A DNA stretch of 64,000 bases, from the NCBI GenBank assembly GCA_049999765.1, contig JBNGIQ010008889.1, forward strand, positions 1 to 64,000, read 5' to 3'. Of the stretch, positions 1 through 11,205 are shown piece after piece. Made by a program: the position numbers and the translations under genes. The notes beneath the pieces are model-generated. The model saw nothing but the letters and a program-made list of their open reading frames with translations. It ran no database searches and was not told where the DNA came from. This stretch comes from Phaeoceros laevis. Taxonomy: Eukaryota > Anthocerotophyta > Anthocerotopsida > Notothyladales. The stretch's first letter is position 1; each line of letters opens with the position of its first letter.

Positions 1-519
1 GTTTGGCATCCAAGACTATTGATGCTGCATCGCGTTAGTGGTGCGCGCCATTGCAGGTGGAGCAAGAACGGTAACCTCCGTCGCTGCTGTCGCTCTTGAT
101 TTTCCCACTGCTCGGCTTCCAGTAAAAACACATGAACAGAAGCGGTGCCACATTCCAAAAACCCCGGCCGGTTACCGTGTGGCAAAGCGAAGGGTAGGGC
201 AAACTGCAGTATTTAAGGGATGTGGCAAAACCCGCCCTCTTCTTGTAGTGTTTAGTGGTACCGGTCATGCTCTTTGAGCACTGTGCACATGTATGGTCAT
301 CGGCTGGCCTGCTCTCACCTTGAGGCTCGTGTTTAGTGCAGCAGCAGATCATGATGCCCCTCACCTCACCATCGTACTTACTTGCTTTTAAATAGCAAAC
401 AGTGTTACGATTGCTTGCTTCCTGAAGGTTTGTACAAGCTGAAGTGCCAGCTGGTGCTGTACAGCAGGGCAGACAGCTGCATTCAGGGATCGTAAAGACA
501 ACTACTTGAAAGTACCATA

Positions 520-720
520 GTACTGGGCAATTGTCCCGTAACTACGTATGCAAAGTGTGGCCAGTTGGAAGATGCATGCAAAGTGTTTGACAGCCACCAC
601 AGGGATGCGGTAATCTGGACAGGGGTGGTCGCTCGGTACCAAGCAGGAAGGCCTGACTTCAGCAGACAGTTTTACATTTGCTTGCCTCTTGAAGGGATCG
701 GTCCCCAGGCAGTACCATTG
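520..720 (+). pseudogene. PPR (PLS-type) protein fragment
   Basis: A translated stretch reads TYAKCGQLEDACKVFD followed by RDAVIWTGVVARYQAGR and ends near LEGIGP. This is the signature of a PLS-class pentatricopeptide repeat (canonical YAKCG..EDA..VFD..RD...W..MI..Y...G). PPR proteins bind organellar RNA through tandem 35-residue repeats, but only about one and a half repeats are visible. The reading frame runs out at 822 into non-PPR sequence and no further repeats appear either side, so I read it as a relic of a larger gene. The N-terminal part is diverged (NCPVTT where NALVTM is usual). The family call is fairly sure; whether it is expressed is unknown. Confidence 0.6.
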
Positions 721-859
721 GCGCTGAGCACTGGCTTCGTCCCTATCATGGCCTTACAAGTATTGTGTCTACAGGTGTTTGCTGCAGTTTTAATTAATTT
801 TGCATGGAATCGAGTGTTGTGAGCAGTTATCGAGTGGGGCCAGCCAGGAGGGAAGCTGC

Positions 860-1330
860 TGCTGAGGAGGTGATGGCGCCGTGGGAGAACTTAGCTCGCC
901 GCCCTGCGGATGAGCTCAGTCATGTGGGTACCTGGCCATCGGGATGGACGTCCGAAATGTATCGATATCGATAGCGAGCCTTATAGTGAGCTCAAGGGAC
1001 CTATTAGGGGCCTCGAAACTGCCTGGGACGCCTCTTCTCTGAGTGGGACGACTCTGAGGACGAGGGGAACGATAGATATGAGACGTACGAGTTCCGGTCG
1101 GTCACCTGCGGATCAGTCAGGGGGCGACAGTGATGATGAAGCTCGAAGCTGCAGGCGCCGTGACGGAGTTCTTCTGGTTGCCGCCCAGCCCGCTCATGTT
1201 GGCGGCCGGGCGGTATGAGGTACTCCTCAGAACAGAGAAAAAGATCACGCAGGTGTACCCGGGGGAGCCTTACAACACCGCCATGCCCATCTGCCCGCGA
1301 ACGGGCGCGTTTCTTCCCCAAGGTTGCTAG
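860..1330 (+). other. Possible degenerate coding fragments, unrecognised
   Basis: Several short overlapping frames have protein-like composition: one from about 870 starting MAPWENLARRPADEL, a second around 1040-1131 (DDSEDEGNDRYETYEF), and a third from 1133 to 1330 beginning MMKLEAAGAVTEFFW. They lie in different frames and I could not join them with convincing GT-AG introns. They could be a broken gene, exons of an unresolved gene or chance GC-rich frames. No family is recognised. Confidence 0.2.
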
Positions 1331-1444
1331 CTTAGGTGAATCATCATGATTAGGAGGAAGCCTCCTGGTTCATTTTGGACGGTCTTCGTGATGGGGAAGT
1401 GTTTAGCGTGCCCTAAGTAAAGCATGGAATCTTTGTCCTCCCCA

Positions 1445-1655
1445 CGAGAAGATTGCGTGTGATCACTGTGATGTGTGACTGATGATTTGCACAGGTGAGC
1501 ATCTCGAATCTCGATTCTCTCTGCCTCGCCAAATCGAGCTTTGGGAAAAACGAGAAGATAGCGTGTATCACTGTGATGTGTGGCTGATGATTTGCACAGG
1601 TGAGCATCTCGATTCTCTCTGCCTCGCAAAATCGAGCTTTGGGAAAAACGAGCGA
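1445..1655 (+). repeat. 106-bp tandem duplication with splice-donor-like core
   Basis: Two near-identical direct copies lie at about 1445-1550 and 1551-1655. Each contains ATCACTGTGATGTGTG, then TGATGATTTGCACAGGTGAGC, then CGATTCTCTCTGCCTCG and AATCGAGCTTTGGGAAAAACGAG. They differ by a few substitutions and small indels. Each copy carries the exon-end/donor-like string CACAG|GTGAGC, so this may be a duplicated untranslated exon upstream of the gene beginning at 1925. Confidence 0.75.
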
Positions 1656-1924
1656 ATGTGTTGCCTGCAGATTTGCTGCAGCAGCTGTGGTGTTCTTCAA
1701 GAATGAGGTTTTAGGTTTGGTGGATCATGGTTGGGCATTGCCAGCTTGCAAGAGCGCAAGCTCATATTTGAGGCAGTGCTACTGCCCTGGTTGCCTGGGA
1801 GAGGCTGGGAGAAGATGATGGTGGCTTAGAAGGCGTCCTGGGAGCGTGGCCGTTTGTTGATGGTCAAATGTGTCGGAATGCTGGTTTCCGATCCAGCAGA
1901 AGAGTGTGGTGGTGATGCGGAGAA

Positions 1925-4771
1925 ATGGCGTTTGGGAGGAATGGCCGGATGGCCACGCTTGCAAGGAGGAAGGCCAGGTCGCGGGCCTGGTCTCCTACAT
2001 GCTGGGCGGGTGTGGCATTTGTCTTCCTTGCCGCAACCTTTGGGTTATGGCTTGCGCTGGGAGGTGCGAGTCGGGGCTCTCCTGGATTGGATGCCAAGTC
2101 GTCCGGTAAGGATGATGATGATGATGACCTGGGGAGGGCAGATTTTGAGGAGATGTGTGATCGCAGTCGGTATCCTCCGGTTTGGGAGTTGAGAGGGGAT
2201 CAGGTCACGGTGCTCATGAACGGCTTCTCTGAGGAGCGCCTGTCCCTGTTGCAGACAAATGTGCGGTTTTTCTCTTCCTTCGCTTTTGTGCACTCCATCT
2301 TTGTTCTGTGGAGCAACACCTCTACTCCCGACTCGGTGCTTGACGAAGTGGATTTTTTCAGTGTAGGCGCTCCCATTTATGTGGTTAGGCAGCAGTCTCA
2401 GAGCCTGAATGATCGGTTTCTTCCTAGACCCTACATCAGCACTCGGGCTGTGATGGTATGTGACGACGATATCACCGTGGATGGAGACAGTTTGGAGTTC
2501 GCCTTCCGAACCTGGGTCAGCAATCAGGAGCAGATTGTTGGGTTCTTTCCCAGGGCCCATTCCTACCAGCTGGACAGCAAGTCTTGGATTTACTCCAAAC
2601 TGCCAAACCAGTACTCCATTCTGCTCACCAAGCTGATGATCCTGGCTACAGAGTATCTTTTCCTGTACACCTGCAGGATGCCGCAGGGTGTGAGGGAGTA
2701 TGTGGATAAGGGCATGAACTGTGAGGACCTGGCTATGAACTTTGTCGTCTCCAACCACAGTGGCATGGGTCCACTTCTCGTGGAAGGCAAGCCTCGGGAC
2801 TGGGGTGACACCAGGAACTCTGCGGAGGAGCTCAGCACTATTGGGCTGAGTGCACGAGCAGGTCACAGGAAGGATCGTGGTGAGTGTATCGCTGTTTTTC
2901 AGAAGCTGTGGGGAGGGATGAAGCTGAGGTTCAGCTATGGCAAGGTCTCTCCTTACAATGAGGAACTGTCCCTGTGTGACAAGTACGGGTACCTGATCAA
3001 TTGTGATGAGCCTGTTGCATCCAAACGCCATGCCCAGCGTCTGGCAGGGCAGAATGTTGTCACCTCGACTGAGAAGTATGCTTATGTCACCGTCCTGTCC
3101 AGTAGGAAGCAGTTCAACTCATCAGTCATTCTGGCGCAGTCCCTTGTCAACTCGGGCACTGTGCATGACCTGGTGCTACTGCTGCACCCCTCTTCTGGCA
3201 TTCGTGCAATGGATACCATCTTGCAACAGCATTATGACGTGGTGAAGAAGATGAAAGAGACCACGGTTCCAAAGGGTTTTGATGCTGTCAGTGCTTGGCT
3301 GTTGACCGGGTACTCAAAGGTAGTCTTTATTGATGTATCTACTGTGGTGTTGAGAAATCTTGACCACCTTTTCAGTCTTCCCGAGCCGGCAGCAGCTCCT
3401 CATGTCTCTATTGGTGGCCAGTTTGACATAAGTTTGCTTGTATTGAAGCCGTCGAAGCTGACATTCACAGGATTATTGACAATCCTGGATAAGCTTCCAA
3501 ACAGTTCAAGGACCGCTCATCACCTGCTCAATGTACTTTTTAGAGATTGGTATCAGATGGGCCCTGAGCATAGGTTACCTGTATACTACAATCCTCCAAG
3601 ACTATTTTCTCCTCACTTATTTGCATTGTCACGTATGTTTGGTGATGCAAATGCCACCTACCAGATTTTGAGTCCTTTGGCCTTGATACGGACTGCTTGG
3701 ACAAACCTCCCATCAGAGCTGGAGAGCACACGCTATGGAGCTGTTTGTGCAAACCTTGACTACTGCCAAGCCTGGCTACACCTGTTTGGGGCCTTACGAG
3801 GTAACGGCTTCAATCCTTTGAGCAACTATTCCTTACCACCAGCTCTAATTGTTCTGGCGGGGGATGTGAATTCCACCGGAGAGGAAAGGTGGCCCCCAAA
3901 GCCACAACCAGACAGGGGTAGGTGGTTCTCAGCATCCTTTGTTCAGGTACAGGTACATCCAGGAAACTCTGCTGTGGCATTTGTGACTGCAATGTGGGAC
4001 AGCAGCCAAGGGATGCTGATTGAAAGCTGGGTAGCATCCTTCGCAAAGTACCACACTCTAGGGTTAAGATGCAGAACCATTCTGTTGGTTTTGTCTACCA
4101 TTGACTCGAGTGCTTGGAGGCCTTATCAGGCGGTTTTCGACTCTGTTGTTGTTGTCGAGCCGGTTGTGGGTGGCCAATCCGTCCCACAACCACCCTCCCT
4201 TATGTTACTGCATCTGTGGAACCAGACATCCTATAGCAAACTGGTGTATGCTGATGCTGGCTCCATATTCATAGAAAATTGTTTCTCCCTGTTTGATTAT
4301 AGTAGTCCCTTCTCAGCTGTTCCAAGCTCTTTCCCTACTGACACCTTCTCAACTAGATTGATGGTGGTTGAACCAAATGAGCACACGTTTGTGTCCCTGA
4401 TAGATGAGCTGCAGAACTACCAGGAGAGGGGTGGTGCATGGCGGGTGGTGGACCATTTCTTGAACATGTATTACTTTGACTGGTACCAGCAGTCAGAGTG
4501 GCACAGGATTGCACCTCTTTTCAGCAAGGATGTGAAAGCAGTGATTGGTGGGTTGGTTGCAAACGACAGAGCAGCCACCTGGAAGATTTGGTCCTTCACA
4601 GGCTCGAAGTATGATTTCAGGTGGCAGTCTGATGCAAGAAATAGGCTAATGCTTAGAAAGACGTGGGAAGAAGCTCTGTGCTTTCCGGACTCGTCACTGA
4701 AGAACGTATCTCTTTGCAGGGCTATTGCAAAGGAGGACGACATTCAGATATCAGCACTTCTGGAATTGTAG
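1925..4771 (+). CDS. GT64 / GT8-like / GT8-like triple glycosyltransferase
   Basis: A 948-residue intronless frame. Residues 24-46 form a signal anchor after a basic N-terminus, giving a type II Golgi topology, followed by an acidic D-rich linker. Residues about 84-345 are an exostosin-like GT64 domain: the metal-binding triad is DDD at 180-182 (VCDDDITV) and the conserved ED pair is at 267-268 (NCEDLAMNF). Residues about 384-560 resemble a GT8/glycogenin-type fold (YAYVTVLSS, then the region SKVVFIDVSTVVLRNLDHLF), and about 683-870 a second GT8-like fold (SKLVYADAGSIFIENC). In both GT8-like modules the DxD metal site is degraded (DVS at 470-472, DAG at 777-779). Plant GT64 enzymes act on sphingolipid or wall glycans; GT8 members include GUX xylan glucuronosyltransferases. 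Substrate is unknown. The GT64 module looks active; the GT8-like modules may be non-catalytic. The first in-frame ATG before the anchor was used as start. Confidence 0.85.
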   Translation: MAFGRNGRMATLARRKARSRAWSPTCWAGVAFVFLAATFGLWLALGGASRGSPGLDAKSSGKDDDDDDLGRADFEEMCDRSRYPPVWELRGDQVTVLMNGFSEERLSLLQTNVRFFSSFAFVHSIFVLWSNTSTPDSVLDEVDFFSVGAPIYVVRQQSQSLNDRFLPRPYISTRAVMVCDDDITVDGDSLEFAFRTWVSNQEQIVGFFPRAHSYQLDSKSWIYSKLPNQYSILLTKLMILATEYLFLYTCRMPQGVREYVDKGMNCEDLAMNFVVSNHSGMGPLLVEGKPRDWGDTRNSAEELSTIGLSARAGHRKDRGECIAVFQKLWGGMKLRFSYGKVSPYNEELSLCDKYGYLINCDEPVASKRHAQRLAGQNVVTSTEKYAYVTVLSSRKQFNSSVILAQSLVNSGTVHDLVLLLHPSSGIRAMDTILQQHYDVVKKMKETTVPKGFDAVSAWLLTGYSKVVFIDVSTVVLRNLDHLFSLPEPAAAPHVSIGGQFDISLLVLKPSKLTFTGLLTILDKLPNSSRTAHHLLNVLFRDWYQMGPEHRLPVYYNPPRLFSPHLFALSRMFGDANATYQILSPLALIRTAWTNLPSELESTRYGAVCANLDYCQAWLHLFGALRGNGFNPLSNYSLPPALIVLAGDVNSTGEERWPPKPQPDRGRWFSASFVQVQVHPGNSAVAFVTAMWDSSQGMLIESWVASFAKYHTLGLRCRTILLVLSTIDSSAWRPYQAVFDSVVVVEPVVGGQSVPQPPSLMLLHLWNQTSYSKLVYADAGSIFIENCFSLFDYSSPFSAVPSSFPTDTFSTRLMVVEPNEHTFVSLIDELQNYQERGGAWRVVDHFLNMYYFDWYQQSEWHRIAPLFSKDVKAVIGGLVANDRAATWKIWSFTGSKYDFRWQSDARNRLMLRKTWEEALCFPDSSLKNVSLCRAIAKEDDIQISALLEL

Positions 4772-6141
4772 GATTTACTGCACGCTCCTCTGCTGCCCAA
4801 TACAGGTTCTCGTTACTAGAGTCTTTTCAATGAGGACTCCTTTTCAATGAAAACGTGAAACTTACCTCGAAAATGATTTTGACACAAAAACAATTCAACT
4901 CGCTGACCTACTTATCTGCGTACCCATTCAAGCTTTGGGTAAAGGAAGACCGTTAATTAGGCTGGTTGAGTGCACCAGCAGAAACGTCTTACTCAATGTC
5001 CGCTCTCATGGCCGGGGCTGGGTGCTCGTCCCATCATTCATAATCAACCTGGATATGACTACTAGGTGCGAGCTTGCTGCTAGCCCGCAGAATACGAGGT
5101 GAGTGTAAATAAGCGAGACTCAATCATTTTAACGTTTTCGACAGAACACACAGAGAACAGGCAGCAGACACAATACAACTCTCGATACTCCCAAGCCTAG
5201 GTAGCCTGCAAGAACAATACAGGTGCAACAATGACGAATCCTGCTACTAGGTCTCTATCAGTAGAACCCGGGCCTCCACCCTACTTCGAACTCCGGTGAT
5301 CACGGTGAATCTTGCAAAACCTCTAAGCTTCCACAGGTCTGTCCAGAATGGACTAGATATAGTGGCTATGTTGTAAGTAGTTCCAAATCCCAATTCGCGG
5401 GACCAGACACTGATAGTTCGAGCATGAAGTTGTTAAGGACAACTGAGTCCTCCAAGCATTATCCTCTCAGGTCATTTCTGAGGAGACACCACTTGTCGTC
5501 GATTCCATCTCTAAGCCTAAGCAGTGCGTCAAAGTTACTGCCGAGCTGGACACAGCAATAACAAGCAGAAAGAGATGAAAACACTACAAAAAGAACCGCG
5601 TAGGAAACCGGAAGCGGGAGATGGGCTAATTACCTTGAGCATGCTCCAAAATTGGTGACCAGGTGTAGAGCTGCCAGAGTATTCCTCTACCTGCTAAATA
5701 CTACTGAACCAAGCACAACTTTCACATAAGTGGACAGGAATATGAACAGAAGTTCAGTGAAGTCCCAAGAACCACAGCCATTCTATACGACAGCTTACCC
5801 TAAGGGTCCCCAAAACCCTAGAACGTCCAAACAGCGCAGGAAAAAACCTAAACAACAGCAGCAGAACCAGTCTCAGACTACTGCGTGAACAGAAGCCTTT
5901 CTGAACAAGCAAAGCTAAATAAGAACTGGCACAGAGAAGAGTGATGATAAGGCCTACATGAGGAAACACATGAGCGTCTTTTTCATGTAGCAGAGGAGAA
6001 AAGTAAAGAAAGCTTGTGCTGCTCTTTGGTCCGTAGAAGCCTTGTGTACACAAAGCTGTCCAAAATTTTGCTGCTCTCAAAATAAAAGATATACTTATTC
6101 CACTCTCAAGAGGACACAAACTGTAGCAGTGGCCACAGATT
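4772..6141. other. Intergenic, no gene seen
   Basis: This 1.37-kb stretch holds the downstream region of the glycosyltransferase gene and, at its right end, that of the minus-strand gene ending at 6142. Only short frames without recognisable family features occur. I see no RNA gene or mobile element. Confidence 0.5.
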
Positions 6142-6861
6142 TCAATCACCGTTTGCAACAGATTTCTTAGCCTTCACTCCCACATCTCTATCCCGCACAA
6201 TGTGTCGCTCATTGCCCCTGGCAACGCCAACACCATTGGCGTTTCTGTCCCCAGTGTCCTTCCTGCTCACTGGCTCCTCCTCTTCAAGGTAGGCATCGCT
6301 CTCCTTATCATCCGCATTTTGTGCGGTGTCATCCTTCCTGTTCTTCCAGTAATCGTCGAGGTCCGCATCCAGAGAGGTGGCGCCGAACTTCTTGTCTTTG
6401 AGCCGCCACTGGTCTAAATCCGCGTCCAGTGCCTCCTTGGTCAAATTTTTCTTGCCCCGGTCGCCCCAGCGCTTGCCACGGCCTCGGCCGTGAAAGCCCT
6501 GACCAGTGGAAGCCCCACCGGGCCGCTTCAGAATACCGCCTCCTTGAACCCCTAATGCCTGCTGCCGGCCCTGACCACCGTGCCTTCCTCCGCCTCGTCC
6601 ACCATAGCCACCCTGCCCTTGGTACTGTCCCTGATACCCCTGCACATGCTGCTGGTGATGGTATTGGTGCTGCGGGTAGTGATGCTGCTGCTGCAGGTGG
6701 ACCGGTGCCCTCAGTATTCCAGGCAAGTAGTTCCCGCCCCCACGCCACGAAGCGTAGGTTGCCGCCGCAGCCACCGTCTGGTGACCGCCGTTGTCGTGGT
6801 AAAAGGCTTGCCCCAGCCCCGCACCGCGGTAGGCCGATCCCCGGCCCCCTTGCCGGTGCAT
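6142..6861 (-). CDS. RGG-rich FoP/UIEF/ALY-type mRNA-export protein
   Basis: A 239-residue protein. The first half is rich in Q, H, G, Y and R with GGRGGGR and GRGRGKR motifs (residues 84-132), typical of RGG RNA-binding proteins. Residues 140-175 contain two copies of an LDADLD motif (LDADLDQW at 145-152 and LDADLDDYW at 164-172). This matches the duplicated C-terminal motif of CHTOP/FoP and the C-termini of plant ALY and UIEF mRNA-export factors, which contact the helicase UAP56. The tail is acidic and basic mixed, without RRM. No N-terminal UAP56-binding motif is seen, so an upstream exon may be missing. The start is the first ATG; it lies 421 bp from the ATG of the divergent ChlD gene, so they probably share a promoter region. 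Family call moderate; exact orthology unknown. Confidence 0.6.
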   Translation of the reverse strand: MHRQGGRGSAYRGAGLGQAFYHDNGGHQTVAAAATYASWRGGGNYLPGILRAPVHLQQQHHYPQHQYHHQQHVQGYQGQYQGQGGYGGRGGGRHGGQGRQQALGVQGGGILKRPGGASTGQGFHGRGRGKRWGDRGKKNLTKEALDADLDQWRLKDKKFGATSLDADLDDYWKNRKDDTAQNADDKESDAYLEEEEPVSRKDTGDRNANGVGVARGNERHIVRDRDVGVKAKKSVANGD

Positions 6862-7282
6862 GGCAACCCTTCTCCTCCCCGACCTCCCGTCCCGTGAGCC
6901 TTTTGCACCTGGCGTGTCTTGCTCGCGTCACTTGCTATGCTTTGTCTCAGCGGCTAGACCTGCTCTTCTCGCGAGTAATACTGCACAAGTTTCGAAGATG
7001 GCGCCATAAGCTTCTTCGGGCTGGTGAGCTGGTGAGAGAGACGCTGACCGTCTTGACAGGCGCGAAGACCGTGACAGCCAGTCTGGCCCGTCGGCTTCTC
7101 TCTCTAACAAACGCCCCTCTTACTAGACTAGACTGCCTGCTCCAAGAGGATGGGAACCACGGCAGCAGGTCTAAAGACGGGCCGAGCAAGCCCAATCCTG
7201 GCCGGTGTAGAATGACGTATAGGCCTGGGGCTAGGACCTTATCTAAATTCTTTGCTGCAGCTACAGAGGAGGAAGGACTCCA
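6862..7282. promoter_or_regulatory. Shared divergent promoter region (FoP-like / ChlD)
   Basis: The 421 bp separate the two divergent start codons. It must hold both 5' leaders and probably both core promoters. No TATA box is evident at a standard position. This is inferred from gene arrangement only. Confidence 0.4.
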
Positions 7283-10200
7283 ATGGCGCTGGCCGCGGCG
7301 CAGAGCGTGAGAGCGTTCATGGCTTCGCTGGCCATCTCCTCCCCTGCGGCCGTAGCGCAAACGGGAGGTAACAATGCAGGCGGAGGAGCAGGGCCAGCTC
7401 CCGGAACAGCCACAGCAACACGGTGCGGTCCAATTCTTCCCAATGCCTTCAGAGGCGTGGCGCTGGGGAGTTCCAGGAGTGAGCAGCAGGAAAAACGGGC
7501 GGCGCGCAGGTGCGGGCTTCGTTGCCAGGTCGCGGTTGCTTCAGAGCGGAATGGGGCGGCCACCAGCCAGACGCAGGAGCTGGGCAAAGCTGAGGACAAG
7601 GATCAAAATTTCTATGGACGCCAGTACTTCCCTCTTGCTGCGGTAGTTGGCCAGGTGAGCTTTCGGTAGCGAGGGATTGTGCAGTGAGAAAATATTGTCG
7701 TGAAGGCGATGGAATTGGGACCGCTTGTCAGACACTTGTCCTCCTGTAAATCGCGAATCAAAGGCCAGGGGATAGCGGAGCGCGTTGTGGAATTCGCAGC
7801 AGTTACATTCAGGATGTTTCTTCAGTTTGAAGCCGGATTCGCACATTGACATGGTTAGCATCTTATGCAGGATGCTATTAAGACAGCACTGCTCCTTGGG
7901 GCAACGGATAGGTCCATAGGTGGCATTGCTTTATCAGGCAAGCGAGGGACAGCGAAGACGGTGATGGCTCGGGGGCTGCATGGCATTCTTCCTCCAATTG
8001 AAGTTGTCGTTGGTTCTATGGCGAATAGCGACCCCAAATGCCCTGAAGAGTATGTCCTATCCATTGCCGCTCTGTGTCTTGTCTTCGAAACGGTTTGTTG
8101 CATTGTCTGAGCTTCCCAATGTGGTGTGGCATGGCTGGAGCAGATGGGAGGAAGGTCTGGCTGACCGGCTGCAGTATAACGAGGATGGCAGCATAAAAAC
8201 TGCGGTTGTCAGGTCACCTTTTATTCAGGTACACAACACACGTATGTGCACGTTTTACTCTCCTCATCTGGCATCAGTCGGACCAGGACTCAGATATTGA
8301 CTTCCTTGTTGTAGATTCCCCTAGGTGTAACAGAGGATCGGCTCATTGGCTCGGTTGATGTGGAAGAGTCGGTGAGGACTGGAACCACTGTTTTTCAGCC
8401 GGGGCTTCTTGCAGAAGCACACAGGGGAGTCCTTTATGTGGATGAGATCAACCTTTTGGATGACAGTATCAGCAACCTATTGCTAAACGTTCTGACAGAA
8501 GGAGTGAACGTGGTTGAAAGAGAAGGAGTGAGCTTTCGGCATCCTTGCAAACCTCTGCTCATTGCAACTTACAACCCGGAAGAAGGAAATGTCCGGGAGC
8601 ATCTGCTGGATCGTATCGCCATTAACTTGAGGTATGTTAGAACAGAGTTGACTGTGTTATGGCTGTGCCCTAGACGGAAAATTTTCCAACTGGAGAGGCT
8701 AGTAGCAGCGTTTCAGAGGCCTGGTCTGAACTCTAGTCAATCGTGTCGGACAGTGCGGATGGCGTACTGGAATTCGATGATCGGATTTCCGCTGTGGAAA
8801 TAGCATCTCAATTCCAGCAAGCTCCCCAGGCTGTCATCAAAGAAGTTAGTGAGGCAACTGATGCAGTAAAAACACAGGTTGGTAGTGAATAAAGGTGTTT
8901 GCCACCTCATTGCATTGCCCTGATGGCCCTTCACTTCTGATTATCTTGTGCTCTTCGGCAGGTCATCCTAGCAAGGGAGTGGCTCAAAGACGTTTCTATA
9001 AGCAAAGAACAGATCAAATATTTGGTGACTGAAGCTATTCGAGGTCGCTGCCAGGTTTGCAGCCTTTGGTTCTTAATTCGAGGTTCTCGTTTCCGTAGTG
9101 AAGATCAGGTTCGTCATGTGTCTGGGTTCTGACGGAGTGATGGCCTCTGATGTGGGCAGGGGCATCGAGCAGAACTGAGTGCCGTGAGAGTTGCAAAGGC
9201 TCTTGCTGCATTGGAAGGGCGAGACCGAGTGGGGGTAGATGATTTGAAGAAAGCTGTAAGCTTCTTACACTCTTGTAAAATAACATGGTGACAGGCCACC
9301 TTCGCAATCGGAATGCATGGCGCAAGCAAAGCTGAGCTCGATGTCATCTTGCCCTCGCAACCTTTCGATTTATGAATTCCAACTTCCTGCAGGTTGAACT
9401 GGTCATTATACCTCGTTCTATTTTTGTGGATATACCACCAGAGCAGCAAAATCAGCCACCGCCTCCTCCTCCACCACCACCTCAAAGCAAAGATGAAGAT
9501 GATAAGGAGAAAGAGGAGGTATGATCACTTGCCCTAGCCAATTAATTGCCTTGTTAATTGTTAGCTTGTTGCTAGGGCGGCTTTTGTACTCTGCGTTTCA
9601 TCGTGTAGCTTTATCATGGAACCTTCTGGTAGTTTTGAACTCTGCAGGAAGAGGACGACGATGATGACAAGGAAGAGGAGCAGCAAGATCAGGAGATCCC
9701 AGAAGAGTTTATATTTGATGCGGAGGGTGGTATGGTTGATCCTCAACTGCTCTTCTTTGCACAGCAAGCTCAGAGGAGGAAGGGAAAGGCTGGGAGGGCC
9801 AAGAATGTTATCTTCTCTGAGGATCGAGGGCGGTACATCAAGCCGATGCTTCCAAAGGTGTGACCATGTGATATGGCTATTGCCATTATTCCGCGAGTGC
9901 TTGATCAACTCCCTTTTGATTTCTCGTAAATGTGCTTGCAGGGCCCTGTCAGGAGACTAGCAGTGGATGCTACCCTGAGAGCTGCAGCCCCATTTCAGAA
10001 GCTACGAAGGAAACGAGGCCTAGAGAAAGGAGAAACCAGGAAGGTTTATGTTGAGAATATCGACATGAGAGTCAAGAGGATGGCTCGGAAGGCAGGAGCC
10101 TTGGTAATATGCTGCTCTGCCGCCTGACCCACTTGTTACTGCTCTATAGGGACTGTGGCATAAATCTGTCCCCACTCTGGTATGTGACAGGTGGTATTCG

Positions 10201-11205
10201 TAGTCGATGCAAGTGGAAGCATGGCATTAAATAGGATGAATAATGCCAAAGGTGCGGCTATGCAGCTTCTTGCCGACAGCTATACAAGCAGGGACCAGGT
10301 TGTGAAGACCTTCCTGTTGTCACTTTCCTCTTTCGTTTTGTACTTGACTCATGTAGCCGGCTTGTTGTCTACTCATGGTAAAACTTGTCACTTGTCACAT
10401 AACTTGGACTAGGCACCCTTGTTGGCTTCTGCAGGTCTCGATCATTCCCTTCCGTGGCGACTCCGCCGAAGTTTTGCTCCCACCTTCACGGTCTATTGCC
10501 ATGGCCAGAAAACGATTGGAAAGACTACCCTGTGGTGGAGGCTCTCCTCTTGCTCATGGTTTAAGCATGGTACCGTCGTCTTCAAACATGCTCTCCTGGC
10601 ATCCTGCTGTCGCCCACTTTTAACATGCTCGATACTCAAGAGAGCTCTTTCCTTTCCAGGCTGTGAGAGTGGGTCTCAACGCAGAAAAAAGTGGCGACGT
10701 TGGAAGGGTGATGATTGTAGCAATTACCGATGGACGGGCTAACGTTTCGATCAAGAAGTCGAACGGGGATCCTGATGCAATAGCACCTGATGCTCCCAGA
10801 CCAACACAGCAAGAACTTAAGGTTTTCTCCTTCTGTTTCATGTCAAGTTGCTTATGGAGGGAGGGTGGATACCGTTAGATGAGGTAGTAATGGAATGACA
10901 CCTGCAGGATGAGATACTGGACATAGCTGGAAAGATCTACAAAGCAGGAATGTCTTTACTGCTAATCGACACAGAAAACAAGTTCATCTCAACTGGATTC
11001 GCCAAGGAGATAGCCAGAGTTGCTCAAGGTGAAAAAAACCCTGTTCTGCTTCCCTCAAAACGACTGTTCTGCCCCTCAATTGGTGCCGAACTAACCAAGA
11101 AACGCATTTCCAAGTGCAGGAAGATACTACTACCTCCCAAATGCGTCGGACGCGGTAGTAGCAGCTGCCACTAAAGAGGCTTTGACAGGAATGAAGAACA
11201 GTTAG
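7283..11205 (+). CDS. CHLD: Magnesium chelatase subunit D (chloroplast)
   Basis: ChlD is the AAA+ platform subunit of Mg-chelatase (ChlI-ChlD-ChlH), which inserts Mg2+ into protoporphyrin IX, the first committed step of chlorophyll synthesis. I trace 15 exons: 7283-7654, 7871-8049, 8144-8228, 8315-8631, 8754-8877, 8962-9054, 9160-9255, 9393-9518, 9648-9857, 9942-10103, 10191-10298, 10435-10569, 10660-10821, 10908-11028, 11120-11205. Phases agree throughout and give 791 residues (Arabidopsis 760). Exon 1 supplies an A/S/R-rich transit peptide. The AAA+ module has the P-loop GKRGTAKT (about residues 147-154) and [12 protein letters not shown]. An acidic/proline-rich linker (PPPPPPPP, then [13 protein letters not shown]) is followed by a von Willebrand A integrin-I domain with MIDAS DASGS (about 594-598) and TDGRAN. 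Nothing is broken. Confidence 0.97.
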
